NCBI RefSeq assembly: GCF_000478275.1
Contig: NZ_ASJB01000070.1
Location: forward strand, 38,019 to 102,018
Direction: 5' to 3'
Length of the DNA: 64,000 nt
Origin: Amycolatopsis orientalis DSM 40040 = KCTC 9412
GTDB lineage: Bacteria > Actinomycetota > Actinomycetes > Mycobacteriales > Pseudonocardiaceae
Under the pieces are notes generated by a model, which saw nothing but the letters and a program-made list of their open reading frames with translations, did no database searches and was not told the origin of the DNA. The position numbers and the translations under genes were made by a program. Of this stretch, positions 36,020-44,657 are shown one piece after another (within the stretch, counting starts at the first letter, position 1; every line of letters starts with the position of its first letter).

Positions 36020-38884
36020 ATGGTGATCGGTGGATGCCGACGCGGGACGAGTTCGCCGGTGCTCGTCGGCCGTGATGCTGAACTACGCGTACTCCTCGAC
36101 GGCGCGATGCGCTCGCCGTCGGTGATCATGCTCGAAGGCGAAGCCGGCGTGGGCAAGACCCGGCTCGCCACCGAACTGCTGGCCTGCCCCGAACTCGCCG
36201 GGCGCCCGGTCCTTTCCGGAAGCTGCCAGCCGTTGCGGGAGCCCTTCCCGTACGGCGTGGTCTTCGACGCGCTGAAGGACATCCGCCCGCCACACGAGCT
36301 CAATCCCGTGACCGGTGTTCTCGGTCCCTACCTGCCGGAGCTCGCGGCCTTCCTGCCCCAGCCGCCACCCCGGCTCGGCGACCCGAGGGCCGAACGGCAC
36401 CGGCTCTTCCGCGCCGTCCGGGAACTGCTCGGCTCGCTGGGACCGCATGTCCTGCTCATCGAAGACCTCCACTGGGCGGACGACGGCTCCCGCCGTCTGC
36501 TGCGGTTCCTGATGACCGATCCGCCCGCCGGATTGACCCTCCTGCTCACCTATCGGCGCGAGGAGACACCCGGCGGCATCCCGCTCGGCAGCGCCTTCCG
36601 GCCCGCGCCCGGCACCGAGCACGTCCTCGTCACGCTCCGCCCGCTCGACCGCGACGGCGTCCAGGCCCTGGTATCGGCCCTGCTCGGCGAGGCGAACGTC
36701 TCGGCGGAGTTCGCCGCGCGGCTGCACGAGCGGACCGCGGGGATCCCGTTCGTGGTCGAGGAGGTCGCGCACGCGCTCGCCGGTATCGAGGGCGCTTCGC
36801 ACGCCGACGGCGCGACCGCGCGGCGTCTGCTCGACGCGGTCGAAGTCCCGCCACTGCTGCGGGAAGCCACGCTCGAACGCCTCGCCGCGCTGCCGTCCGC
36901 CGCCCGGCGGATCACCGAGGCGGCCGCCGTCCTCGGCACACCATCCACTCCGGACCTGCTGACCGCCGCGGCCGCGCTCACCCCCGAACGCGCCCACCGC
37001 GCGCTGATCCTCGCGCTCGAACGCAACGTCCTGGTGGAGACCGGCGAAGGTGAGTACGGCTTCCGGCACACACTCGCCCAGCGCGCCGTCTACCGCGCCA
37101 TTCCCGGACCCGATCGGCAGGAACTGCACCGGCGCGCCGCCCGGCTCCTGCGCGATCGTCTCCCGCAGTCGCTGGTGCGGCTCGCCGAACACTGCCGCAA
37201 GGCGGGAGACCGGGCCGGAGCGCTGAAGTACGGCGAGGCGGCCGCCGATCAGGCGTCGACGGTCGGCGACCTCGCCACGGCGACGGATCTGCTCCGCACC
37301 CTGCTCAACGAACCGGGCCTGCAACCGTCCGATGTGGACAGACTGGCGGTCAAGTTCAGTTCGGTGGCGTGCAACGGCCTCGCCCAGGCCGAAGTCGTCC
37401 CCGCACTGGAAAAGCTGCTCACCGACGGCAGGCTGTCCGGACGGCTGAGCGGCGAGGTCCGGCTGGGGCTCGGGCTCCTGCTGGTCCGCCAGGCGGGCGG
37501 ACTGGAGGCGGCGAGGACCGAGATCGAGATCGCCGTCAACGACCTGGCCGACCGGCCCGACCTCGCCGGACGCGGGATGGGGGTACTCGCGCAGCCCTGG
37601 GTCGGCGCGACCCCGCTGCGGGAGCACCGGCGCTGGATGGACCGGGTGGACGGGCTGATCGAACGGGCCACCGACCAGCGGCTGAGGATCATCCTGATGG
37701 CCAACAACGTGGCGTCGAGGCTGCACATCGGGGACGCGCGCGGCTGGGCCATGCTTGACCGGGCGCCCACCAGCGTCGGTTCGGCCGACGAACAGCGGCA
37801 TCTGGCGCGGCTGCACTGCAACGGCGCCGACGCCTGCGCCTGGACGGGCCACCACCGGCGCGCCAGAAGCCTGCTGCGCAGCGGGATGCAGCTGGCCGCC
37901 GACTGCGGCGCGCCGTACGTCGTCAGCACGGCGCGTGCGACGGCGGTCCACACCGACTGGCTCACCGGGAACTGGGACGGGCTCGCCGAACGGGCGGACG
38001 CGCTGATCGACGAGTACCGCGACCTCCTGCCGGTGACCAGCGAACTGTGTCTGGTGCTGGGCCTGCTCGCCGCCGCCCGCGGCGAATGGGACGAAGCCGC
38101 GGCCAGGTTCGCCGGAACCGCGGCGGACCAGCCGGAGAACGCGTTCACCCCGGTCGCCATCGCCGCGCACGCCGGGATGGCGGGCATGCTGCTCGCGCAG
38201 GACCTCGGCGAGGCAGCCGTCGCGCAGGCCGAGAAGGGGCTGGAACTCTTGCGCGCCAAGGGTGTCTGGGCCTGGGGCGCCGATCTGCTGATGGCCGCCG
38301 TCGACGCGTACTGCGCCACCGGACGGGACGCCGCGGCGCAGGCGCTGACCGACGAGTTCGAACGCGAGATCGGCGACCTCGACGCGCCGTCGACCCGCGC
38401 CGCGCTGGCCGCGAACCGCGGGCTCATCGCGGCTTCGCGAGGTGACCACGCCGAGGCGATCAGGGCCTTCGAGCAGGCGCGGACCCGTTTCGACGCCCTC
38501 CCCGCGCCGTATCACGCGGCGCTGATCGCCGAACGGGCCACGCGGTGCCGCCTCGCCGTGAACGAGGACGTCGCCGAGACCTTCGCCGCGCTCGCGGAGG
38601 CGTTCGACCGGCTCGGCGCCACCCGCGACGCCGCGCGCTGCCGCCACGCGTTCCGGTCCACCGGCGCGGTCGCCCCCTCCCGGCGCGGCCGCCGGGGCTA
38701 CGGCGACGAACTGTCCCCGCGCGAACGCGACGTCGCCCGGCTGCTGGCGGCCGGGCATACGAACAGGGAGATCGCCGAGGTGCTGTTCCTGTCCCGGCGC
38801 ACGGTGGAACAGCACGTCGCGAGCGTGCTGCGCAAGCTGAAGGTGCGGTCGAGGAGCGAACTGGCGGGGCTGCGGTCCGCGTAG
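36020..38884 (+). CDS. Large ATP-binding LuxR (LAL) family transcriptional regulator
   Basis: A 954-residue STAND-type regulator. The N-terminal AAA domain has Walker A in LEGEAGVGKTRLATELL (about 40) and Walker B in VLLIEDLHWADDGSRRLL (about 148). A long helical TPR-like middle (about 380-870) follows. The C-terminal LuxR helix-turn-helix is LSPRERDVARLLAAGHTNRE through LFLSRRTVEQHVASVLRKLK. It probably activates secreted hydrolase or secondary-metabolism genes in response to an unknown signal. The divergent subtilase pair is the obvious target, supported by the shared 13-mer. A GTG at 36023 is an alternative start. Confidence 0.88.
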   Translation: MVIGGCRRGTSSPVLVGRDAELRVLLDGAMRSPSVIMLEGEAGVGKTRLATELLACPELAGRPVLSGSCQPLREPFPYGVVFDALKDIRPPHELNPVTGVLGPYLPELAAFLPQPPPRLGDPRAERHRLFRAVRELLGSLGPHVLLIEDLHWADDGSRRLLRFLMTDPPAGLTLLLTYRREETPGGIPLGSAFRPAPGTEHVLVTLRPLDRDGVQALVSALLGEANVSAEFAARLHERTAGIPFVVEEVAHALAGIEGASHADGATARRLLDAVEVPPLLREATLERLAALPSAARRITEAAAVLGTPSTPDLLTAAAALTPERAHRALILALERNVLVETGEGEYGFRHTLAQRAVYRAIPGPDRQELHRRAARLLRDRLPQSLVRLAEHCRKAGDRAGALKYGEAAADQASTVGDLATATDLLRTLLNEPGLQPSDVDRLAVKFSSVACNGLAQAEVVPALEKLLTDGRLSGRLSGEVRLGLGLLLVRQAGGLEAARTEIEIAVNDLADRPDLAGRGMGVLAQPWVGATPLREHRRWMDRVDGLIERATDQRLRIILMANNVASRLHIGDARGWAMLDRAPTSVGSADEQRHLARLHCNGADACAWTGHHRRARSLLRSGMQLAADCGAPYVVSTARATAVHTDWLTGNWDGLAERADALIDEYRDLLPVTSELCLVLGLLAAARGEWDEAAARFAGTAADQPENAFTPVAIAAHAGMAGMLLAQDLGEAAVAQAEKGLELLRAKGVWAWGADLLMAAVDAYCATGRDAAAQALTDEFEREIGDLDAPSTRAALAANRGLIAASRGDHAEAIRAFEQARTRFDALPAPYHAALIAERATRCRLAVNEDVAETFAALAEAFDRLGATRDAARCRHAFRSTGAVAPSRRGRRGYGDELSPRERDVARLLAAGHTNREIAEVLFLSRRTVEQHVASVLRKLKVRSRSELAGLRSA

Positions 38885-38928
38885 TCGTGAGTGGTAATGA
38901 CGGTTCTAACCCTCATTGCCACTCACGA
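38885..38928. terminator. Family A palindrome after the LAL regulator gene
   Basis: Outer arms 38885-38900 and 38913-38928 (one mismatch) begin on the base after the stop codon. The centre is the same GGTTCTAACCC as at 22623 and 22832. Confidence 0.72.
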
Positions 38929-38936
38929 CCCCTCGA

Positions 38937-39131
38937 TTTAATTCGGTTGCGGGCGCGGGACGGTGTCCGTCATGATCGTGCGCGATCCGGCCGAGGGTGC
39001 CGGTGGATGCGACTGGGAGGTGCCTCGTGCTGATGACTGTCCGGGGCCTTTGCCGCCCCCATCCACTCGCCCCTCGAGGCTGAGCGACGACGCTCGCCCG
39101 GTGGGGCACCCCTGACTAGGAGAACCCACCA
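38937..39131 (+). promoter_or_regulatory. Long 5-prime leader of the RIO kinase gene with possible upstream ORF
   Basis: A -10-like TTTAAT (38937-38942) would give a leader of about 180 bases. It can fold near the end (GAGCG-ACGA-CGCTC type hairpin around 39082-39096 and GGTGGGGCACCCC at 39101-39113). A 50-codon frame runs from GTG 38963 (or ATG 38972) to TGA 39113, ending 17 bases before the kinase start. Its third-codon GC is lower than in real genes here, so coding is doubtful; a regulatory leader is more likely. Confidence 0.4.
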
Positions 39132-40085
39132 GTGCGCAAGCACGATCTCGAAGATTCCCACGCTTTTGAGAAGACCGACCGTCCGCGCCGTTCCCGGCGT
39201 GCCCGGTTCGACGACGAGCCCGAACCCACCCGCGGCGGACGGCTCACCGAGGCCGAACGTGTCCGGCTCGCCCGGCTGCGTGAAGACGCCTACACCGAGA
39301 CCGCCATCCCCGGTGGCGGCGACCGCTGGAGCACCTGGGACGAAGCCGAACACGGCCCGCATCCGCGACCGGACTGGGTGATCACCGAACTGGCGGCGGT
39401 GGACACCGAACTCGGCATCCTCAAGACCGGCAAGGAGGCCGACGTCCATCTCGTGCGGCGGGGCCTGCCCGACACCGAGGGCACGGTGCTGGCCGCCAAG
39501 CGGTACCGCAGCGGGGAACACCGGCTGTTCCACCGCGACGCCGGCTACCTCGAAGGCAGGCGGATGCGGCGGTCCCGCGAAATGCGGGCCATGGAGTCGC
39601 GCAGCAGCTTCGGCCGCAACCTCATCGCCGAGCAATGGGCGGTGGCCGAGTTCACCGCGCTGAGCAGGCTCTGGACGGTCGGCGCCCCGGTGCCGTACCC
39701 GGTGCAGCGTGACGGCACCGAGATCCTGCTGGAGTTCCTCGGTGACGGCGAGACGGCCGCGCCGCGTCTGGCGCAGGTCCGGCCCGAGCCCGGGCAGTTG
39801 CGGGAACTGTGGTTCCAGACCGCGGCGATGCTCGAACTCCTGGCGACGCAGGGGCTCGCGCACGGCGACCTCTCGGCGTACAACCTGCTCGTCCACCGCG
39901 AGCGGATCATGGTGATCGACCTGCCCCAGGTGGTCGACATCGTGGCCAACCCCGGCGGGCTGGAGTTCCTCGCCCGGGACGTGCGGAACATCGCCACGTG
40001 GTTCCACTCGCGAGGCCTGCCGGAGCGGCTGACCGCCGTCCCCGAGCTGATCGAGGAACTGCGGGAGATCGCCGGCCTGCGCTGA
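39132..40085 (+). CDS. RIO1-type serine protein kinase
   Basis: A 317-residue atypical kinase. A basic tail (RPRRSRRARF) precedes the RIO domain: nucleotide loop LKTGKEADVHLVRRG, Lys in VLAAKRYR, catalytic loop AHGDLSAYNLLVH and metal-binding IDLPQVVD, which is RIO-specific. Bacterial RIO kinases are uncommon outside actinobacteria and a few other phyla; in archaea and eukaryotes the family acts in small-subunit ribosome maturation. AGGAG lies ten bases before the GTG start. The long leader suggests regulated expression. Confidence 0.9.
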   Translation: MRKHDLEDSHAFEKTDRPRRSRRARFDDEPEPTRGGRLTEAERVRLARLREDAYTETAIPGGGDRWSTWDEAEHGPHPRPDWVITELAAVDTELGILKTGKEADVHLVRRGLPDTEGTVLAAKRYRSGEHRLFHRDAGYLEGRRMRRSREMRAMESRSSFGRNLIAEQWAVAEFTALSRLWTVGAPVPYPVQRDGTEILLEFLGDGETAAPRLAQVRPEPGQLRELWFQTAAMLELLATQGLAHGDLSAYNLLVHRERIMVIDLPQVVDIVANPGGLEFLARDVRNIATWFHSRGLPERLTAVPELIEELREIAGLR

Positions 40086-40097
40086 CCGCCGCCGCAG

Positions 40098-40135
40098 CCC
40101 GGGATCGCATTTCGTCCTCTAAATGCGATCCCGGG
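40098..40135. terminator. Perfect 15-bp hairpin carrying the family D loop
   Basis: Arms 40098-40112 and 40121-40135 (CCCGGGATCGCATTT and its complement) enclose CGTCCTCT. It lies 13 bases after the RIO kinase stop and is a strong terminator candidate. The loop is the one shared with 27016 and 40149. Confidence 0.75.
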
Positions 40136-40148
40136 CCGCCCACCCCCA

Positions 40149-40170
40149 CGCATTTCGTCCTCTGGATGCG
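40149..40170. repeat. Family D short hairpin, second copy
   Basis: Identical over 22 bases to 27016-27037: CGCAT and ATGCG arms around TTCGTCCTCTGG. It follows the preceding hairpin by 13 bases, giving a tandem pair with the same loop. Confidence 0.6.
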
Positions 40171-40268
40171 GGCGGGCTTGGGCCGTTCGGGGCTTGACGC
40201 TCGTCCCGCGATCGCCGTAACTTCCCCGGCACGCCAACGGAATTTCCCGGTCACACGCCGGCCCGAGA

Positions 40269-40282
40269 TGTTAGCGCTAACA
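40269..40282 (+). promoter_or_regulatory. LacI-family type operator upstream of GH127
   Basis: TGTTAGCGCTAACA is a perfect 14-base palindrome with the central GCGC typical of LacI-family sugar regulators. It ends 22 bases before the ATG of the GH127 gene, where it would block transcription. The regulator is not encoded in this window. Confidence 0.75.
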
Positions 40283-40304
40283 CTCATCGAACGTGAGGAC
40301 TCGC

Positions 40305-43094
40305 ATGGAATCCCTCGTCAGCCGCCGGACCGTGCTGCGCGCCGCGGCGCTCGCCACCGCCGTGCCCGCCGTCAGTGCCACCGCGCCGCAAGCGACCGCC
40401 GCCATCACCCCCACCAGTGCCGCGGCGGTCCCGGCGCGCTGGGCCGTCCAGCCGTTCCAGCTCGCCGACGTGACCTTGCAGCAAGGCGTCTTCGCCGCCA
40501 AGCGAGCGCTCATGCTCGCCTACGGCCGGGGCTACGACGTCAACCGGCTGCTGCAGGTTTTCCGTGCCAACGCGGGACTTTCCACCCTCGGCGCGGTCGC
40601 GCCCGGCGGCTGGGAAGGCCTCGACGGGGAGGCGAACGGCAACCTCCGCGGGCACTACACGGGCCACTTCCTCTCGATGCTTTCGCAGGCGTACGGCAGC
40701 ACCGGCGAGACGGTCTTCGCCGACAAGATCCGCACCATGATCGGCGCGCTCACCGAAGTCCGCGCGGCGTTGCGGAAGGACCCCACCGGACTGGCCGCGT
40801 CCGGGCCGTTCGGCTCGGGCGTCGACAACGTCCGCGGTTCGTCCCAGTACATCGAGCTCCCGCCCGCCGTCCTGGCCACCGCCCGCGACCTCACCGTCTC
40901 GGTCTGGGTCCGGCCGTCCCACGCGTCGGCGTGGGCCAGGGTGTTCGACTTCGGCGACGACACGAACCACTACCTCTACCTCGCCGCACGGAACGCCTCC
41001 GGTGTCCCCCGGTTCGCCATCACCGACGGCGGCGCCGGCCGGGAGCAGGCCATCGACGGCTCGGCGGCCCTGCCGCTGAACACCTGGAGCCATCTCGCGG
41101 TCACCATCGCCGGAACGACCGGGACGCTGTACGTCAACGGTGTCGTGGCGGGCAGGAACACCTCGATGACGCTGAATCCGGCCGTACTGGGCACTTTGCG
41201 CAACCACTGGCTCGGCCGCTCGCTGTATCCGGACCCTGCCTTCGCGGGCGCGTTCGGCGAGACCAACCTGTGGTCGCGAGCGCTCGGCGCCGACGAGATC
41301 GCGAAGCTGCAGCACGAGTCCGCCACCGGCGACCTCGCGTCGTACACCTTCGCCGAGACGACGGGGACCTTCGCGGACCGGTCCGGCCACGCCGGACCGG
41401 CGAGACTGCGCCGCACGTGGGGCGGGCCGAGCCACCCCGGTTTCCTCGCCGCCTACCCGGAAACCCAGTTCATCGCGCTCGAATCCATGACGGGCAGCGA
41501 CTACACGAAGGTCTGGGCGCCCTATTACACCGCGCACAAGATCCTCCGCGGCCTGCTCGACGCCCACGCCAACACCGGTGACGAGCGCGCGCTCGATCTC
41601 GCGTCCGGTATGGGCGACTGGATGTACTCGCGGCTCTCGAAACTGCCGAAGACCACGCTGCAACGCATGTGGGGCCTGTTCTCCAGCGGCGAATTCGGCG
41701 GCATCGTCGAGGCGATCTGCGATCTGCACGCGATCACCGGCGCCCCGGACCATCTCGCGCTGGCCCGGCTCTTCGATCTCGACCGGCTGATCGACTCCTG
41801 CGTGGCGGGCGAAGACATCCTCACCGGCCTGCACGCCAACCAGCACATCCCGATCCTCACCGGACTGGTCCGGCTTCACGACGAAACCGGCGAAGCGCGC
41901 TACCTCGACGCGGCCCGGAACTTCTGGGGCATGGTCGTCCCGCCCCGCATGTACTCCATCGGCGGAACGAGCACCGGCGAGTTCTGGAAGGCGCCCGGCC
42001 TCATCGCCGGAACCCTCACCGACGTGACCGCCGAAACCTGTTGCGCGTACAACCTGCTCAAACTCGGCCGGATGCTGTTCTGCCACGAGCAGGATCCGCG
42101 CTACATGGACTACTACGAGCGCGCCCTCTACAACCAGGTCCTCGGGTCCAAACAGGACAAGGCGGACGCGGAAAAGCCTTTGGTCACCTACTTCATCGGG
42201 CTGAACCCCGGCCACGTCCGGGACTACACCCCGAAGGCGGGCACGACCTGCTGCGAAGGCACCGGGATGGAGAGCGCGACCAAGTACCAGGACACCGTGT
42301 ACCTCAAGGGCGCCGACGGCAACTCCCTCTACGTCAACCTCTACAGCCCGTCGACGCTGTCCTGGCGCGAGAAAGGGATCGTGCTCACCCAGCGGACCGC
42401 CTTCCCGTACGAGCAGAGGTCGACGCTCACGGTGCGCGGCAAGGCCGCCTTCACGTTGCGCCTGCGCGTGCCCGCGTGGTGCACGGGCGGCTTCGAGGTC
42501 CTGCTCAACGGGCAGCCGGTGCGGCAGGCCGCCGTGCCCGGCACCTACTTCCCGCTCTCGCGCGACTGGCGGGACGGCGACACCGTCGAAATCCGCACGC
42601 CGTTCCGCCTCAGGGTCGAGAAGGCGGCCGACGCGCAGGCGACCCAGAGCCTGTTCTACGGCCCGGTCGCCCTAGTGGCCCGCGATCCCCGCACGACGTT
42701 CCTGCGGTTCGGCCTGTACCGCAACGCCGGGCTGTCGGGCGATCTGCTGCCCACGCTGAAACCCGTCGCGGGCAAGCCACTGCACTTCACCCTCGACGGC
42801 GTCGAACTGGCGCCCTTCTTCGAGGGGACCGAGGATCCGACGCACGTCTACTTCCAGCGCGCCGAACCCGCGATCGTGTTCGGCACCCTCGACTCGGGTG
42901 TGGCGAACCCGGTGAAGCCCGGCGGCACGACCCTGCTGGACGAGATCTGGGCGGCGGCGCCGTTCGCCGACAAGGGCGCGCTGATCCGTCAGGTCCAGGC
43001 GAAGACCACCGCTTGGCGGGACGCCGGGCTTCTCGGCGCCGAAGACGCCCGGAAGGTCGTCACCACCGCCAGGCAGGCGTCCTACGCCAAGTGA
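40305..43094 (+). CDS. Secreted GH127-type beta-L-arabinofuranosidase with inserted LamG domain
   Basis: A 929-residue exported enzyme. A Tat-type signal is present (SRRTVLRAAALATAVPAVSA). The GH127/DUF1680 barrel begins at QPFQLADVTLQQGVFAAKRA. A concanavalin/LamG-like domain (about residues 155-350; SQYIELP, LTVSVWVRPSHASAW, LNTWSHLAVTIAGTTGTLYV) is inserted before the barrel resumes at PGFLAAYPETQFIALE. Catalytic zinc-thiolate residues fit the family: Glu577 and Cys579 (AETCCAYN) and Cys649-Cys650 (GTTCCEGTGMES), one of which is the nucleophile. A C-terminal beta-sandwich follows. GAGG six bases upstream fixes the ATG. Probable substrate: plant arabinosides. Confidence 0.88.
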   Translation: MESLVSRRTVLRAAALATAVPAVSATAPQATAAITPTSAAAVPARWAVQPFQLADVTLQQGVFAAKRALMLAYGRGYDVNRLLQVFRANAGLSTLGAVAPGGWEGLDGEANGNLRGHYTGHFLSMLSQAYGSTGETVFADKIRTMIGALTEVRAALRKDPTGLAASGPFGSGVDNVRGSSQYIELPPAVLATARDLTVSVWVRPSHASAWARVFDFGDDTNHYLYLAARNASGVPRFAITDGGAGREQAIDGSAALPLNTWSHLAVTIAGTTGTLYVNGVVAGRNTSMTLNPAVLGTLRNHWLGRSLYPDPAFAGAFGETNLWSRALGADEIAKLQHESATGDLASYTFAETTGTFADRSGHAGPARLRRTWGGPSHPGFLAAYPETQFIALESMTGSDYTKVWAPYYTAHKILRGLLDAHANTGDERALDLASGMGDWMYSRLSKLPKTTLQRMWGLFSSGEFGGIVEAICDLHAITGAPDHLALARLFDLDRLIDSCVAGEDILTGLHANQHIPILTGLVRLHDETGEARYLDAARNFWGMVVPPRMYSIGGTSTGEFWKAPGLIAGTLTDVTAETCCAYNLLKLGRMLFCHEQDPRYMDYYERALYNQVLGSKQDKADAEKPLVTYFIGLNPGHVRDYTPKAGTTCCEGTGMESATKYQDTVYLKGADGNSLYVNLYSPSTLSWREKGIVLTQRTAFPYEQRSTLTVRGKAAFTLRLRVPAWCTGGFEVLLNGQPVRQAAVPGTYFPLSRDWRDGDTVEIRTPFRLRVEKAADAQATQSLFYGPVALVARDPRTTFLRFGLYRNAGLSGDLLPTLKPVAGKPLHFTLDGVELAPFFEGTEDPTHVYFQRAEPAIVFGTLDSGVANPVKPGGTTLLDEIWAAAPFADKGALIRQVQAKTTAWRDAGLLGAEDARKVVTTARQASYAK

Positions 43095-43158
43095 GCGAGG
43101 CTTTTCGACTGCGATGAAAGCTTCTTCGAGGTTTGCCCGAAATGCTTTACCCTCCTGA

Positions 43159-43172
43159 TGGGAGCGCTCCCA
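43159..43172 (+). promoter_or_regulatory. CelR/CebR-type cellulose operator
   Basis: TGGGAGCGCTCCCA is a perfect 14-base palindrome identical to the operator known for CelR of Thermobifida and CebR of Streptomyces, LacI-family repressors released by cello-oligosaccharides. It lies 58 bases before the start of a cellulose-active-type monooxygenase gene. Confidence 0.88.
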
Positions 43173-43229
43173 CATCCATGGCCGCCACGGACAGGCGGCC
43201 ATGTCTCGATGGGAGAAGGGCGAAGCCGA

Positions 43230-44288
43230 GTGACGAAACAACGAAGTACCGTCCTGGCCGTCGTGACCGTGCTGCTGGCGAGCGTGCTCGCCATGGTGCT
43301 GAACACCGGCACCGCCGCCGCGCACGGCGCGATGATGAAACCAGGCAGCCGCACGTTCCTCTGCTGGAAGGACGGCCTGTCCCCGACCGGTGAGATCGTC
43401 CCGCACAATCCGGCCTGCGCCGCCGCCGTCCGGACCAGCGGCGCGAACTCGCTGTACAACTGGTTCTCCGTCCTGCGCTCCGACGGTGCCGGACGCACCC
43501 GCGGCTTCATCCCCGACGGGAAGCTGTGCTCGGGCGGCAACCCCGGATTCGCCGGTTACGACGGCGTCGGCGACTGGCCGCTCACGCATCTGACGGCCGG
43601 CGCGACGTTCGACTTCTCCTACAACGCGTGGGCGGCGCATCCGGGCTGGTTCTACACCTACGTCACCAAAGACGGCTGGGATCCGAACCGGGCACTGCGC
43701 TGGGACGACTTCGAGGACCAGCCGTTCCTGACCGTGGACCACCCGCCGGTGACCGGCCCCGTCGGCAGCGTCGAAGGCCAGTACAAGTGGAGCGGCGCGC
43801 TGCCCACGAACAAGACGGGCAGGCACATCATCTACTCGGTGTGGAAGCGCTCGGACAGCGCCGAGACGTTCTACGGCTGCTCCGACGTCGTGTTCGACGG
43901 CGGCAACGGCGAGGTGACGGGGATCAACGACCCCGGCACGCCGCCCTCGTCGACGACGACCACCTCGTCGCTGCCCGGAGGCGATTCGTGCATGGCGATG
44001 TTCAACGTCACGAACACGTGGTCCGGCGGCTACCAGGCGACCGTGACGATCATGAACCACGGCACGGCGGGCTACAGCGGCTGGCGGGCGGGCTGGGTGC
44101 TGCCGACCGGGCAGCGGATCGCCAGCGTGTGGAACGGGACGCTGAGCCAAACGGGGAACGTGGTGAACGTCGCCAACGCCAACTGGAACGGCGTGGTGCC
44201 GCCGGACGGCGAGACGACGTTCGGTCTCGTGGTCGACTCCCCGGGGACGAGTCCGGCGCAGCCGTCGGTGACCTGCCAGGGAAGCTGA
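43230..44288 (+). CDS. AA10 lytic polysaccharide monooxygenase with CBM2
   Basis: A 352-residue secreted copper enzyme that cleaves cellulose or chitin oxidatively. The signal peptide ends TAAA so that mature residue 1 is His32 (HGAMMKPGSR), the N-terminal ligand of the histidine brace. The second His is in AWAAHPGWFYTYVTKDGWDP. After a Pro/Ser/Thr linker (PPSSTTTTSSLPGG) comes a family 2 carbohydrate-binding module (FNVTNTWSGGYQATVTIMNH, VWNGTLSQTGNVV, ANANWNG) with two cysteines. The GTG at 43230 is nine bases after GGGAGAAGGG; ATG 43209 is an alternative. The CelR-type box upstream indicates induction by cellulose breakdown products. Confidence 0.93.
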   Translation: MTKQRSTVLAVVTVLLASVLAMVLNTGTAAAHGAMMKPGSRTFLCWKDGLSPTGEIVPHNPACAAAVRTSGANSLYNWFSVLRSDGAGRTRGFIPDGKLCSGGNPGFAGYDGVGDWPLTHLTAGATFDFSYNAWAAHPGWFYTYVTKDGWDPNRALRWDDFEDQPFLTVDHPPVTGPVGSVEGQYKWSGALPTNKTGRHIIYSVWKRSDSAETFYGCSDVVFDGGNGEVTGINDPGTPPSSTTTTSSLPGGDSCMAMFNVTNTWSGGYQATVTIMNHGTAGYSGWRAGWVLPTGQRIASVWNGTLSQTGNVVNVANANWNGVVPPDGETTFGLVVDSPGTSPAQPSVTCQGS

Positions 44289-44305
44289 CCGACTGTCCAC
44301 AGTGT

Positions 44306-44353
44306 CACGAAGGGGTCTTTCAAGGCGCTCACGCCTTGGGAGGCCCCTTCGTG
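44306..44353 (+). terminator. Hairpin terminator after the LPMO gene, with wobble pairs
   Basis: Arms 44306-44327 and 44332-44353. The three positions that break DNA symmetry all give U-G wobble pairs in the plus-strand RNA, so the RNA stem is unbroken over 22 pairs. This favours an RNA role such as termination. Confidence 0.75.
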
Positions 44354-44407
44354 GCGTCCGCCGGACGACGCCATCGTGGAGACCCTGCCCACAATCGGTC
44401 CCTCCAA

Positions 44408-44657
44408 TTGGGAGGGCGGATAACGGTCCGGTACAGTAGTGCTAGACCGCAACCGGCGGCGTGGATGAGTGGTGTCCGTCGCCTCCAAAGCCAACCGAAT
44501 GGCTCGCGGTATCCGTATCAACCAATTGGCGCGCGGTGTCACGCAGACGCGGTGTGCCGGGTTCGTCCCTGTGAACGCCCACCGCACACCATCTTGCCCT
44601 GCCTGCGCGCGGGCAGCCCGGGCCTCCCTTGCGACGAGTCATGTCCGAGAGGCATTT
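44408..44657 (+). promoter_or_regulatory. Promoter and long leader of the DEAD-box helicase gene
   Basis: TTGGGA (44408-44413) and TACAGT (44432-44437) with an 18-base spacer make a good promoter. Transcription from about 44444 gives a 5-prime leader of about 210 bases before the GTG at 44658. Long leaders are typical of cold-shock DEAD-box helicase mRNAs, where they serve autoregulation. The 369-base gap 44289-44657 holds only this and the preceding terminator. Confidence 0.6.

Noticed and set aside
36083..38815. A 910-codon open frame antisense to the LAL regulator gene
   Set aside because: It is a GC-bias shadow. The plus-strand frame has Walker and HTH motifs; the antisense translation is Arg/Gly/Pro-rich with no domain.
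38963..39115. A 50-codon ORF as a confident gene upstream of the RIO kinase
   Set aside because: Third-position GC is lower than in neighbouring genes and no family is recognised; kept only as a possible leader uORF.
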